Shown here: positions 50,464-62,540 of the stretch, piece by piece
Layout of the letters: each line of letters begins with the position of its first letter
How positions within the stretch are numbered: position 1 is the stretch's first letter
Source of the DNA: Acanthosoma haemorrhoidale
Lineage: Eukaryota > Arthropoda > Insecta > Hemiptera > Acanthosomatidae
Assembly: GCA_930367205.1 (NCBI GenBank)
Contig: OV884011.1
Location: 119,719,866 to 119,783,865 of the forward strand
Direction of reading: 5' to 3'
Length of the DNA stretch: 64,000 bases
Made by a program: the position numbers and the translations under genes
Notes under the pieces: generated by a model
Told to the model about the DNA's origin: nothing
The model's input: only the letters and a program-made list of their open reading frames with translations
Databases searched by the model: none

Positions 50464-50620
50464 CGCAATGGGGTAGCGGGGACAGCTGACGGACTGTGAC
50501 CTTTCTGTGGGAGCTCTGCTGGCCGACTGGCGCTCTAGAAGGGGGCAAGTTTGCATTCCACCCCAGGCGGGGGGAGGGGGAAATCTCTAGGGGTGGGGGC
50601 AATCCGATAAGGGTTTTATA
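50464..50620 (-). promoter_or_regulatory. possible alternative promoter and first exon inside the Scratch intron
   Basis: On the Scratch strand TATAAAA (50620-50614) precedes a GC-richer stretch ending GCG followed by GTGAGT (donor at 50463). The layout is that of a short TATA-driven first exon that could splice to 45527. It contains no SNAG-like start, so it would be non-coding or give an N-terminally different protein. This is speculative. Confidence 0.2.
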
Positions 50621-50698
50621 CCAACACCGCAATCCTTGAAGGGGATCCGAATTTTATCAATTGCTTGTTGTTGTTTTTTTCTGTGTAGCAAAATAATA

Positions 50699-50700
<2 letters not shown>

Positions 50701-50742
<42 letters not shown>
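50701..50742. repeat. AT dinucleotide microsatellite
   Basis: Twenty-one uninterrupted AT units within the Scratch intron. Confidence 0.97.
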
Positions 50743-50748
<6 letters not shown>

Positions 50749-51617
50749 AATTCCCATTTTAATGATATTCATATAAAAAATATACATCACTCACTAACAA
50801 AAAAAGAAGATATTTGTGAATTTTAATTACCGTCACCATATTACATTTCATGTTACGTTAAAATTACGAAATATGTAATAACAATTTTCTTAAGATTAAT
50901 CGGATATCGTTTTTGATCATTAGAGGATATAAGCTTTTAAAAATTAGTGTTATGGTTTATTTAGGTGGAAACTAACGCAGGATCCATAGACTGAAATCAC
51001 ACACTGTTAATGGTATTTTGATTATATGGAAGCCGCTAGAATAGATAATATTGTGTAGTTTATATTCTCTGTTAAGCTATTATCACTATATCAGACTACT
51101 AACTACTATGACTATAACTTGAATAATCTAGTTGAAAACCATTCTGTAAAATATTTTTTTCAATTCTTAGCTTTAAAATTTAAAAGTGACGGAGGCAGTG
51201 TCACGATGATGCAATATGAAATACGTCAAATTCAATCGGTATAAGTGTTCATTTGTGCTATTGCTAGAGAAAAACACTGTAATTATCCGGGTATAACGTT
51301 AGGTTACTTTGTTTTTAAGTTCTGAATAAAGTAGAAATCCAATTTAAATCTAAAGTTATTTTTTATAACGTTACAATTTGGATCAGATTATTTTATTTTA
51401 TATTTTATTATATTTTGAGTAAATCGTTATTGGGTTGTTATGTACGTGCTAGATTTTGAATTTGATGACCTCAGAAAGATTGTAGAGAAACCGGTAAGAT
51501 AGTACTGGAGTGGTGAGAGACGTGGTTTCCACGTGGACTGACAGCAGTGACAGAGGTTATGACTGCTTAATGACTTGAACGCCTAAGACGTACACTAAGT
51601 ACAGATATGTTACTTAC

Positions 51618-51831
51618 CACTGTAGATGAGAGGAACCCTGTCGGAGGCGGTGAGGTGAGGTGGCGGTGGGCTGGGTGCGGTGGCTGCTGCGGTCGGTGAT
51701 GCCGGCCCCCAGCTCTGCGGTCCGCCTGCAGTGTCACCAACCACGTCGATCTCCTCGTCCTCATCCTCCACCGGTCGCGTCTCCGTCCAAGGGTAGCTCT
51801 TCCACTTCTTCGCCATTAGGCATCGAGGCAT
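51618..51831 (-). CDS. scrt: Scratch-type zinc-finger repressor, exon 1 (SNAG end)
   Basis: First coding exon of a Scratch/Snail-family transcription factor, residues 1-71 plus the first base of codon 72. The protein opens with MPRCLMAKKWKSYPW, which fits the insect form of the SNAG motif, a short N-terminal peptide that recruits corepressors in this family. An acidic stretch (EDEDEE, residues 22-27) and a Pro/Ala/Ser-rich linker follow. The exon ends ...CTACAGTG followed by GTAAGTAAC, a near-ideal donor. Its one-base overhang joins exon 2 in frame as Gly-Tyr-Ala. This ATG is chosen because SNAG must be at the extreme N-terminus; a purine sits at -3. Reading on past the donor meets a stop within two codons, which supports the splice. 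The splice itself is inferred, not observed. Confidence 0.88.
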
Positions 51832-52048
51832 GTCCTCCTCTTCATCACAGTTACAGCTTCTTTTTGCCTCGACGCAACTGTCTTCTTTTCTGTAGTGTCC
51901 AATCGGATATAAAGTATGAAGAAGTGGCGGTGGGTGCTCTAACGGGACGGGGACGAAAGGGGAAGGAGAAGAAGAAGGAGAGGAAAGGCGAAAAAACTAA
52001 AACGAAAAAATGGAAAACTGAACCAAACCGAACACAACAGCGGTTTGT

Positions 52049-52225
52049 GTCTGCTGAAGGAGTCGGGGCGGCCTTATATAGACAAGGGGGCGGGGGGCGG
52101 AGACTCGCGCAGGCTTCTCCCTCCACCCATCGATTCCCCTCTCCACCGCGGATCAAGCATGAGACTTGCCCCGCCCCCTGGCTGCCTTATCATCCCATCC
52201 ACCTGTCACCGCTGTCTTCTTATCA
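52049..52225 (-). promoter_or_regulatory. Scratch core promoter: TATA box, GATA sites, E-box
   Basis: On the minus strand TATATAAG (52080-52073) is followed about 25 bases later by TTCAGCAG, a plausible initiator near 52055. This would give a 5' UTR of about 220 bases before the ATG at 51831. Immediately upstream is a G/C-rich block (about 52084-52100). Further upstream lie CAGGTG (52205-52200), the core bound by both proneural bHLH heterodimers and Snail/Scratch fingers, and two GATAAG sites (52191-52186 and 52224-52219). The CAGGTG placement, about 120 bp above the TATA box, would allow proneural activation or autorepression; that is inference. Confidence 0.6.
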
Positions 52226-54955
52226 GCGGCGGTCAATCAACATTATAACTGCATCAAATACACATCACCTCGTGCTCGAATCTGCTCCAGTCATCTCGTA
52301 TCAACAGATCGCTACTAACTCCCCATTAGCCTCTAATGATGAAATATATCTTTCGTGCTACCTCGTCAGATACCATCTTACAAGATCCCCGCTCTTAAAT
52401 TAAAACTTAAAAGAAAAATTATTTCCAGATAAATCTTGGCCGGTACATGCAAACTAGACATTTCTTCAATGATGTAAGGGACTTATGAAAACTCCTTCTA
52501 ATATCTTTAACTTAAATAAACGGAGTTTAACTTAAAATCATCTCTTGACCGTCTATTAATGACAAATATTTCTGACGAAATCCAAATAGTCTATTTTGGA
52601 GGTGGGGGTGGTTAATAATAATATATAAATAATAATAATAACAATAAAAAGCACATAAATTTACAACAATAAATTCATATAAATTAACGAACTAGCTACT
52701 GCAGTTTACTTACACCAAAATGGGGCCTTAAGGTGCAGTATTTTTTGAAGAAATGTTTGTCTGTACTTACTTACCCTTGTTCTTTTTATTGATGTTTTAT
52801 CCTAATTAATCAAGAGTGATAATGCGAGCCTTTTGTTTTTTTGACTAGATGCAGTGCATATTAGCATAACATTGTTTTTATTGTGTAAATATTAGAAAAA
52901 GGTTGATTTGAACTTTTAAAAAACAAAAATATAAAATATCAGTACAGCAGTTAGGTGTCTTTTTAATATAAGGAATATTGTGTAACAGACAAGGAAACTA
53001 TCTAAAATATATAAATCATACACTACTAAATCAGAATAAGCATTTTGAGCTAGATAGAGTACATTGGGAAAGAAGAAAAAAATATTGCTGGAGAATATTT
53101 ATATTATTATTAATTTAATAGAAGAAATGAAATAATAAATTTTGTAGTGAATACATATTGGATAATTTAAAATACATTTTGGATATGTGTATGAGAGAAT
53201 ATTAGTGACAATTGAAGAAGTGAACTTTTAATTAGAAGATATTAAACCGATCATTATAACATGGCCTGGTTCCATACGGTCATTGCAGTAATTTAGTGTG
53301 GGGAATCATAATTGCATCTTTTGGTAATTAAGAAGTTCTGCGAATCAGTGGCATTCGTAGAATAAGCATAGGAATATTTGAACTTGAATTTTTTCGAAAG
53401 AACGATTTTGATTAAAGAAATGAACTACGAAGTGATAATTTTGTTGTTAGCAGATAATTATGATGAAGAATGTTTCAACGGTTGCAGTTTTGTTGATTAT
53501 TAAGGAAATGATTGACTTTTAATACCACTTCTAAATTCAAGGATCACCTGCCTCACATTTTGTATTTCCTTATAAATATATATATTTTTTTTGCATTTCT
53601 TTATTAATTAAAATGTTGACATATACAGAAAAACCTCATCTAGTCAAAATTGAATTGGGGAGAAATGTAAATATTTAACTAAAATGATGCCAAAAATATT
53701 CTTATCAAAATTGGCTTAGATGGGTGATTTGTTTTTTTAGAATATTTATGAATTTACTAAATGGCCTTATCTTCTAGTAATGGTAGGAAGAAAAATAAGA
53801 ACTTTAAATCTCAAATTTTTTTTAATCTTGAAGCCAGTTTTTTCAGATGTGATTTTATAATATTTTTATAAAAATAAAATAATGATATTCGTAGAGAAAA
53901 TATATGATTTGTATTCTTTTTAGATAAATGCATTTGTCTTCCCACAAAAATATATTAGGCTACACAATAATTCTCTCCTACGTACAAACAAGATCAATTA
54001 TTAAAATATCTCAGACAGATAAATAAACAATAGTTTAGGGGAGTAAAAATTAACATGGAAACATTCATTATTAAAAAAAATAAGAAGATATGTTTTCTGA
54101 TGACTAAGACATGCAGGCGAAGTATAATTGTCTATTACGTGAATCAAAGTAGAGCCTCTCCCTTCGGGCTTGGAAATGAATGTTAATCATTATTTGTGAG
54201 TAATATTCAATTAGTCGTTATCACCAACCTAATAACGAATTAGGAAGAAGAGGTTTTAAATGCTAATAAATTTAGCTTATACTTGATTTGTAGGTCTGTG
54301 AGCATGCAGTCAATTTTCGTAGTAGTAAAGATCCATATAATTAACCAATGAAAAAGTGTACTAGAGCAGTACGAAACCCGACCCTGCTAATATATTTTTT
54401 CATAGGTAATAATTAATAATTATTTAATTAAACAGCTCAAATTTGAAAAAAAAAAAAAAAAAAAAAGGCAAGCTTCAAAATTATAACGTTCTATAATCAT
54501 TATGATATGATGAGTAGCTAATGTCTGGTGACTTAATAATGTAAAATAACGAAAAAATATAAATTATTTATATATATAAATATAAATATACATAAAAAAA
54601 TATAAATTATTTATATAGTTTGATGACAGATACTATCCTGACGGTTACTGGAACTGTTAACGAGGAGTGTCGCCTTTATTATTTCATCAAATTATTTAAA
54701 GCAATAGAATCAAGTTTCACTTCAATTCTGCCCAGTTTATTATTAATATGTTATCTACTAATTACACTGGATATTGCATCGTGATGTCCTTCCTCTTCTA
54801 AATATTGATAGCTTTCAGTTGTCTTCAGTATGATTTTATGTGTCGGTACTGTGAAACTTCACTCATATGTAATTAATTTATTATCTACTGTTATAACACT
54901 TAAGAATGGTCATTTAGTACAATCGAAATCTGTGTACCCAGTGATGATAGGTTAC
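52226..54955. other. AT-rich DNA upstream of the Scratch gene
   Basis: No ORF of note. At 54550-54620 an AAATATAAATTATTTATATA block occurs twice, about 44 bases apart. A poly(A) run lies at 54447-54468. Distal enhancers may lie here but none can be pinpointed. Confidence 0.4.
54447..54468. repeat. poly(A) tract
   Basis: An A run of about 20 bases. Similar runs lie at 18209-18229 (plus strand), 42927-42942 and 20608-20630 (T on the plus strand). Some may be retroposon tails, but no body was recognised next to this one. Confidence 0.7.
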
Positions 54956-55270
54956 CCAAGGAATATTATTTTAGCGACGTAAGTACTAGTCGGGTGGAGC
55001 CAAATGAATGGGCAAGCTACCTGTTGGTAACGCGATCCAGATGATATGACGCCCTGGGTAACCGGAAGGCTTCGTCCGGATATGTTACGGCACGCGGCCT
55101 TCGAGCAGAAAAACTGCCCATGTAATCTACACGAGGGCCAACTGTCTTCCGATGTCCGAGTCGTCCGGAGGAAACGGTCACTGCTAGGAGGTCTCTCCTG
55201 TCTCTTTTCCGGCTTCGCTTCCGAGCCGTTCGATCCAGCTTTCTCTGTGGCCAGTTCCTAACATTCCAAC
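54956..55270. other. GC-rich island with overlapping frames
   Basis: Open on both strands: 107 codons on minus (55017-55340), with a strongly basic RKLDRTARKRSRKRDRR stretch, and 71 codons on plus (55046-55261). Neither matches a family I know and both extend into AT-rich flanks. It could be a regulatory island, an old element or a small exon. Confidence 0.3.
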
Positions 55271-57559
55271 TCATCAAATAAAATGTAGAACTATTAGTGT
55301 ATAAAATATAGAAACGAATAAATAATTGGGTACTAGTCACATTTATGCAAAAAAAAAATCTTGGAGTCTCTCAAAATATCTTTTTTGTTGTCTCTCAAAA
55401 TATCTTCAGTCAACGTTTCATAAGGATTAAAATTTAGAACAAACACATAAATTAACGTATTCAGAAGCTTTATAACCTAATATAATAACATTCAATGTAA
55501 ATAAAAAATTTTCCGCTTGAAAAATGTCTTTAATTGAAAATTATAATTTACTCATCTAGCATTAATATTTGTGATTTTACAGCTCGTTCATACCTTATCT
55601 AAAATTCCACTCACTCAATCACGAGGTTGCGGATAGAAGTCAGTGCTTAGTAAATAATAAGATTGGAAAACAATAAAAAGACTATAACATTTACAAGTCA
55701 TTTATTTATTATTTTTCAATTTTATTGAATTAAGTGTTATTGTACTATGTCATTTTGTTTCTAAATACGTAAATTTAAGTATTTTTCTTTACACTGCAGT
55801 CCTGGTGATGTCTGGATCATGAGGTGAACCGTTGACTGAGGAGATGTATCAGTAAAGGACAAAATATTTCGATACTTTCTATTCGTTTTTTCTATTATAT
55901 ACTCGTATAAATACAAACCTACAAGTGCCTATAAGTACTACAGTTCCCAAAAATACCTTACATGTATGTTTATATACTATATCTTAAATATACATTTGAT
56001 TTATATTTTTTTTATTAATTATTATGTTATTAATATTGTCACCACCACCTTTCAGTAACCAATGCCCATATAGCTACTTTTCAGGAGAGAAATTTACGTT
56101 TTACTTTTAACACATCTCTGGGCCTTTTTACTTCTCTGAGCCCTAGATTTGTGTTTATAAGATTTTATTTTGCAAAAATGCTTCTGGTAAATTAATAAAG
56201 GTAATTAAAAATATTCGATACTTTTACCAGTTTTTACATCCGCTACTTAAACGTGATGGTGACGATATGATATTCTTAAAACATCTTTTTTGGTAAAATC
56301 TATCTTTCTTTTAATTGGTGCTGGCCATAAAGTCGAAGCCCTCGATTGAGGCATTAACAGTTGACAGTCACAATTATTTATTACAATATATCGTTATTAT
56401 TGACTTCTATCTCTTCTCCTTGGTTTCCTTAAAGAAGTTCTTGAAATCCGAACTTTCAAAAGACTCTACGGCATAGTGTCTTCTTAACTCATATTCTCAA
56501 AAATTTTCCTGTTGCATAATTAAATAAAATAGTATATCATTCTTAACTTTATTTTATTCTCTTTTATGCACCAGATATTGAAAATATCATTTCTTTTATT
56601 TTGAAAGTGTCAATTTTTTTAACTTTTAAGTGACTCATTTACTCATGCCTTATTCTGATGGAATATAACTAACTAAAGTTATGAGGTAGAATTGATTGTT
56701 TTTTATTTTACATCACAAAAAAATATTAAATTTTAATATTATAATTGATTAACCCCGAATATTTCCCCTTCTAAATTGTTTCATTATACCTGCACAAAAC
56801 TGTTGTGGTGTCCGTGACTTAGCGATAATTTGTCCTAGCTAATATAATGATGGATTTGATTCGACGAAGGGTTGGAGAAAAATATTTTGAGGTAACTAGG
56901 ATCTCTCTGCTATACATACTTAATCTGTGTCCAGGTATGTGCCAAGTACTATTTCTTCTGTAGGTTTTATTGTCTATCACATCAGTTTTGTCTCCACCTG
57001 CAACCCCTCACTATAGTCCAGTGTCTTAGGATGGAGAGTAAACAATATTGCACTGGCGCATTTCGGAATGTGGCTCAGGTATTGATTGGATTTAAGTATA
57101 ACTGTTTAACTATCTTATCGGTACTTCCAAGTTCACAAGTTGAGAATATTTAAACTATTTTACAATTGGAGCTGTAGTTCTCCAAGGTTGAGTTTTGTGC
57201 CCCTTCCTGAACATTCTCTAAAGAACCCACAAACACAAGACTTAAAAACAAGAACGTTTTGGACACCTATAGACTGATAATCAGAAAGTCTCACCTATCC
57301 TTAGAAAACAAAATACTTATATAAAACCACATTAAAAAGGCTATAAAGACGACTGAATCTCTTCTAGGAGCTGAAAGTGATATGATTCTGACCTTCATGG
57401 CATTTCATTTACAGCTGTATCATTCGAAAACTATTTATTTATAATTCCACTCCTACGATATAAATTTCTGTATTAATTTAATTTAATTTCCTTACGTCCA
57501 TCTACTTCACTTCAATATAAGATAAACTGATATAGCATACGGAAATTGTGGTAGTTTAA
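55271..57559. other. AT-rich intergenic DNA, nothing recognised
   Basis: No ORF, RNA gene or shared repeat is evident. Confidence 0.4.
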
Positions 57560-57840
57560 AGCGGGTAAAACGGTAAAAGATGATGGTGAAACAGAGAGCG
57601 ACCGATTGACCACGGCTACGCATGCAAACGACTGGGCAACAGTAACTGGTGCTAATGCGCTGCTGTTAAGTTTTATGTACAATTAAGTCCTAACCAGGGG
57701 ACCGCAGGAAATTAAACCCTAGTCAGCTAGCCAGCCGACGCTTGGATATTGTCGGGGCTCCTTCTCTTCAGTATTAACTGCTCGGGGATTACATCTGCAT
57801 TTACATCAGCCCGCCACTCTCCGATCCCGCCCTGTAGTAA
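57560..57840. other. GC-richer island, candidate enhancer
   Basis: A compact island without an ORF. It contains CATGCAAA (octamer-like, near 57620), GGTGCTAATGCG and GGGGATTACATC (a GATTA homeodomain core near 57786). It lies about 5.5 kb upstream of the Scratch promoter. Its role is inference. Confidence 0.3.
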
Positions 57841-59759
57841 GTAATATCTATGTATAATGTCGATTACATGCTAAATAGGCGTGGTGTAGTAACACTCAGT
57901 TATTGGCTACTATATGTCATAACGGGCAGATTAAAGGATTTAATCGAATGATCTGATATGGGTTTAAATTAATTGCCATGGCTTCAAGTAATGCTCCGAA
58001 AAGAGAAGACATAAGATCAGAAGGTAGTAAGGAGGCAACCGAAACTAAAAGACATTAAGGCTCTCCAATGTGAACATTTTACACATAAGATCTGACATGG
58101 AACGTATTTTGAGTGCTACATAATGCACAACTGAGCAGAGATCAAAAAGTCTCTTGTCCAATCCTGGCTCTGTCACTATATTTTTTTTTAGTTAACATTT
58201 TTTTTTTATTAGTTATTGAATGTCCCACCGTAAACAATGCTTAAACAACTATTTAAATCTGTTGGTAGAATGCAAATCAGTTCAGCGTGTTATTTGTGTA
58301 GATTCTCTTGGTTTATTTTTTCGAGTCCTGTACTCTAGTATGGTCCAGTACTCCACTCCGAGAGTCTCCGGCACTCGGCCACAATGTGATGAACATTTAG
58401 TTTACACACATATTAGACACTAGCATTATTTCATTCCGCGCAGGTTGAAATGAAGGTGTTTGTGAGCCTAGCAGCTCTGTTTCTTGACAGGGGCCAAACC
58501 TAATTCCATTATCGCGCCAAAGCGTTCTTATAATTTTTTAGTTTGATTAAATCATTTTTGCAACCGCAATTGCACGGACAGATAGAGGCACAATCGCATT
58601 TCTGTTTAATACATTATCTTCAACTACACGACACTTGCTTTAGTGAGTGTGTCTGCTTACGTATAGATATTTGCTTTTGTGGTTTACAAGTCAGGAGCAG
58701 ATTCCCACCTTGATTGGCTAGCTACCGTGTGTATTTCTGTATGGGAAAGGAACCAATGCAATAGAATTTCACCACCCCCCAGTTGAGTTATTTCGAAAAC
58801 ATCGTCAGATCAGATCGACAGACTTATTTTGTGAAGCCCCTCTGATTAATTACACGTTGCTAAGTAAATGGGGTACGTCAGCCTGATGTTAACCACGTGT
58901 CTTCCAAGGAAATTGCGCAATATCAGACTTTTATATGGGTATTTCTCTAAACCTATGGGAGGATTCTTTGGGTATTTAAACGAGCATCACTTTCCCTAAA
59001 GAAATTCAATAAAAAACAAAACCAAAAAAAAAAACATCCTACCATTCCAAAATGTGTACAGAATGCCTGTCAGCCTGAAGTGATAATTCCCTAACAGAAT
59101 CTCCTATGTAAACAGATAAATGCCAGGACTAATCAGGAGAGCGCGCGCCAGCCTCCTCAACGACGCTATGTATTATGCATATGATATCGATACCTCCACT
59201 ATGGGTTTGTGGGCGGTATGGGGGGAGGGGGTGGTTCATGTAAATCTAGAAGTCGACTCACGTTACAATCTGCGAATTCTAATTCAAGTTTACACAAGCT
59301 CTCTCCCGGGCTGAGTGCAGGCCTAACTTGTAAATCAGCTCCTTCAACGATCGCTTTCCTTGAATAAATATAACGTGGTGGTATTTTTTTTTTTTTATGT
59401 TTGGCTGGAGGTGTTGTGCCGTAGAATAACAAATGCGTTAGCGCTTTAAATAAAAAACTATGTGTATTCCGTCCCTAACAAGCGTATACTGAATTCAGCA
59501 AATCAAACACCGCTCCGATATTCAATCGATTTTTTTCACGTGGAAATAACAGAGAGTGTGCCACAATAAATATTTATTCCTATTGTATATTTTAGAATAT
59601 TTGACGGTTTTTTTCCCCATAAAATATTATCCTAAGGAGCGAGACATTATTCAGGATTGTACCCTTAGCTGAAACTGATATTTATGTCATAAACATGGTA
59701 CAGTGTTATTCTTATTATTGTTTTGGAAGGATGGTTGTAGACTATTCATATTAATAAAT
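57841..59759. other. mixed intergenic DNA around inverted-repeat arm 3
   Basis: GC-richer segments at 58310-58500, 58690-58920 and 59100-59340 alternate with AT-rich DNA. A G-rich run lies at 59219-59234. No convincing ORF is present. Confidence 0.35.
58529..58634 (+). repeat. inverted-repeat pair 3, left arm
   Basis: The reverse complement matches 62541-62664. Shared GATTAAATCATT, CACAATCGCATTTCTGTTTA and TTCAACTACACGACAC are almost identical. A short insertion in the right arm separates the blocks. Confidence 0.88.
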
Positions 59760-60680
59760 GTACACCTCTCTCTGGTCTACCTAAAATTTATTTCATACTG
59801 GTTTCTGCGCTTTCAGCGTTATGACATCATTCTCATAAGACTCTTTTAATTAAAATAATATAATATATAATATAGGACATATAAAAAATTAAAATAAAAA
59901 GTGTAAATAATGTCACCTATCAGGTTTGCTATAGTATAGCAACATCGGCACACATTTTTAAAACTTTTACGACCGAATCTATTAATTACGAGATAGCTGA
60001 CGATGTTGGGATAGCCACCGAATTTAACTTATTAATTTTTTCGACATAGTGCAAACCTATTCCTTTTACATCTGTTTTAAAGTTCACTGTATTTTTTTAT
60101 ATTTTTGGTCATGACAATTGATTACAAAAGTTTACAAGATTTGTTATTATCTTCTTTTCAAATAATTTTTGATGAGTCAAAGTCAAAATCTTCTTGTTGA
60201 ATACTACCGTGATTGGCTAAAGCAGTGAAATTAAAATTTGTTCTTTGCTGTGATAATCTATTTCTTAAAGATTTTAAGGTTTGGTCAATATAACGTTTAC
60301 ACTTACACTGTTTACAATTAATTATGTATATTATGTTCTCCATATAATTATTTTTCATGTTTGAAAAGTTGTTAAATTTATTATTGTTGCATAGGGCAAG
60401 TTTAAAATTCCGGTGATCATATATTATAAAAACTCATATTATTCTGTTTGTCAGGTTTGGTATGTACTTAGGTACTATTAATACTTAGTAGAGCTCTATT
60501 TAGGATTCTCCTGATGTGCGCTAGCTTTGTTGCAGTACCTACTGTTGAACAAGGAAACTTGTTGGGAAAAACATTTCCCAGCCAAGAGTACAAAATTCAT
60601 ACTTTGTTTGAGTGAGACATCGGTTTGTTTACTAGTTGATCCATTGATCAGGGGACTCCCCATTTTTGGTTTGTATGAGG
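59760..60680 (-). pseudogene. Penelope-like retroelement remnant with GIY-YIG domain
   Basis: The minus strand encodes IIYIINCKQCKCKRYIDQT, then LKSLRNRLSQQ and TALANHGS....FDFDSSKII (60158-60340). This is a GIY-YIG-like nuclease in the form found at the C-terminus of Penelope-like elements, but with YID where YIG is usual. Upstream, at about 60660-60630, PKMGSPL resembles the reverse-transcriptase MGSPLSP box, followed by a deletion. Downstream, at about 59835-59795, ATGAGAATGATGTCATAACG and a GAAACCAGTATGAAATAA stretch look like the Penelope terminal motif. Most of the reverse transcriptase is gone; it is non-functional. Confidence 0.65.
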
Positions 60681-62540
60681 AATATTTTTGTTAATTTTTT
60701 CAATAGAATATTTATGAACTAAATTATTTTGTTAAAGAAAATTAAGGGACAATATTGAGGTATGTTTCGTATGCTGCTAGCGAGAGCTTAGTTCTCATTT
60801 TATAGCTTGGAAAAAAATCTACTCTTAGTTTTTTAATCAGTTCGGTGATCACTGATACCATTGACGTGCAACAACCGCTTTCTGAACAGTACCTACCCGA
60901 CATGTTAGGAGTTGCCTCTTTGACCCAGTAGAGAAACAATATCTAATCCAAGTTCAGCTGCAGGCCGACAATTAAAGACATGTTTACCGATCGGTGTAGA
61001 CTTACCGGTGCCGGCAGCTGGCCACCCGCATTCATCTGCCTCCGGGAGCATCCGAGCCTCCCTGTCAGTAGTAGAAGGAGTCCCTTGTTTACCAAACATC
61101 TGATAATTCCCCGGGCCATTTGTTGGATTTTTTTGGGGTGTATCCTAGTTTTCCTTTCCGTACGGGTCTGGGGGTATATTGAAGTGTGGTATAGCCTGGT
61201 TCGTAGCACACAATGATAATATAACCTACACCGTACATAAACATGTTGAGTTGAAATCACATTTCCGAGTTAGATGTTATCTAACGTTAACCACTCAAAA
61301 TTAGCTATTTAGTTAGTAAATGGCAGTGATCCACAAGTTTGTAAATACAAGAATAGTCATCGGTTTAATTGTTTCATTAAAAGTATGTTGATCAAATGTT
61401 TTCATTTGTATAAGAACAGAACAGGCTTATGTAACCTATCTATATTCACTTAGATATCCCTTCGGATTATGAGGATAGCTAATTCTAATCTCGTAAGTCT
61501 CAGAAGAACATTTCTAGAGTGAAGTCATACTAGGGCAAGGCCAATGCATTTGTCTATAGATGTTATTAATAAATAGTAGTGTTAAACCACAAGTAATGAT
61601 TATTTATTTATTTGTACAGCCTTTTTAGGGAATTTCTCTAATTACAACAAAAGTTTTAAATTTCTTAGGAATAAATTAAAAATAGGCATAAGATTAATCG
61701 ATAATAACAGCCACTCTACTCTTGCTTTTGTTCTACGTAATTTATATATTATGCTGTATATTTTCATTTTTTTTTTTTTACCTAATGGACACTAATATTA
61801 ACGTCATTTTAGGGATGTACTATGGACAGTCGTGTGCTTCACTTTTTAGTTTTTTAGCCTGTACGTATATTTGTGCATAAGAATATCTTAATAAATTATT
61901 ACAATAGTTTAATGATTTTACAGTAACATGTTAATTTAATAAACCGAAAACTATCTATACAAATTAATAACTATGACTTCGGTGATATTTTTAGCCTATT
62001 TTTTTAAAACACAATACAAATTCTAACGGTAATTCATTAAAGATAGACAAATTCCGAGACGGATACCAAACATACTTATAGAATGATACACACAAATATG
62101 GAGAAAAATGAACGCATATACAAATAATGCATTTTATAAAAACTTGACACATGTTTACTATGACATAGGATAGGATGTAACTCATAAACATAGAAAAGGT
62201 CGAAAACCTTCCCTTAAACAAAAGATTGTTGTAAAAACGCCAAAGCCGAAAAGCTTTTATAGAATAGTAAATGAGAATCTGCTAGGAATGTTTTCCCGTT
62301 GTACGCGCCCTTCACGGGCACCGACCGAGCTAAGTCAGTCAGAATTTTACTTAAGACGAAGAGGGCGGAAGAGGGGGTGCCTTTTATTATGAGAGATCAA
62401 AGAGTACCCACATACCATTAAGTGAATTGAAACGTTTCTGAGGGGAATTCTACTAAGGCCTCTTGGCTGGGTCTTTCACTGCCCGATTTAAAGAGCGAGT
62501 GCAAGTGAGACTTGCATCTCATTTGGATTTATTCTCAACG
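60681..62540. other. intergenic DNA within inverted-repeat pair 3
   Basis: A GC-richer block at 60850-61200 is open on both strands (up to 105 codons on minus, 78 on plus) with no family match; it may be more transposon debris upstream of the Penelope remnant. The rest is AT-rich, with a GC-richer patch at 62290-62540. Confidence 0.35.

Larger units (their letters stand above)
45528..51617 (-). other. intron of the Scratch gene
   Basis: A 6,090-bp phase-1 intron with GT-AG ends, inferred from the frame-compatible exons. It is AT-rich. It holds a B-box-like hairpin at 46390-46412, GC-richer blocks of unknown nature at about 46.3-46.6, 48.1-48.4, 48.6-48.9 and 49.3-49.55 kb, a possible alternative first exon at about 50.46-50.62 kb and an AT microsatellite at 50701-50742. 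No ORF inside it is recognisable. Intronic enhancers are plausible for a neural regulator but none can be identified by eye. Confidence 0.8.

Noticed and set aside
51660..52403. 247-codon plus-strand frame opposite Scratch exon 1
   Set aside because: It runs antisense across the coding exon, 5' UTR and promoter, with a low-complexity Lys/Pro/Ser peptide; it is a shadow of GC-rich sequence.
60742..61260. Minus-strand frames upstream of the Penelope remnant as its reverse transcriptase
   Set aside because: No reverse-transcriptase motif could be found in them; only the MGSPL box at about 60.65 kb supports that domain.
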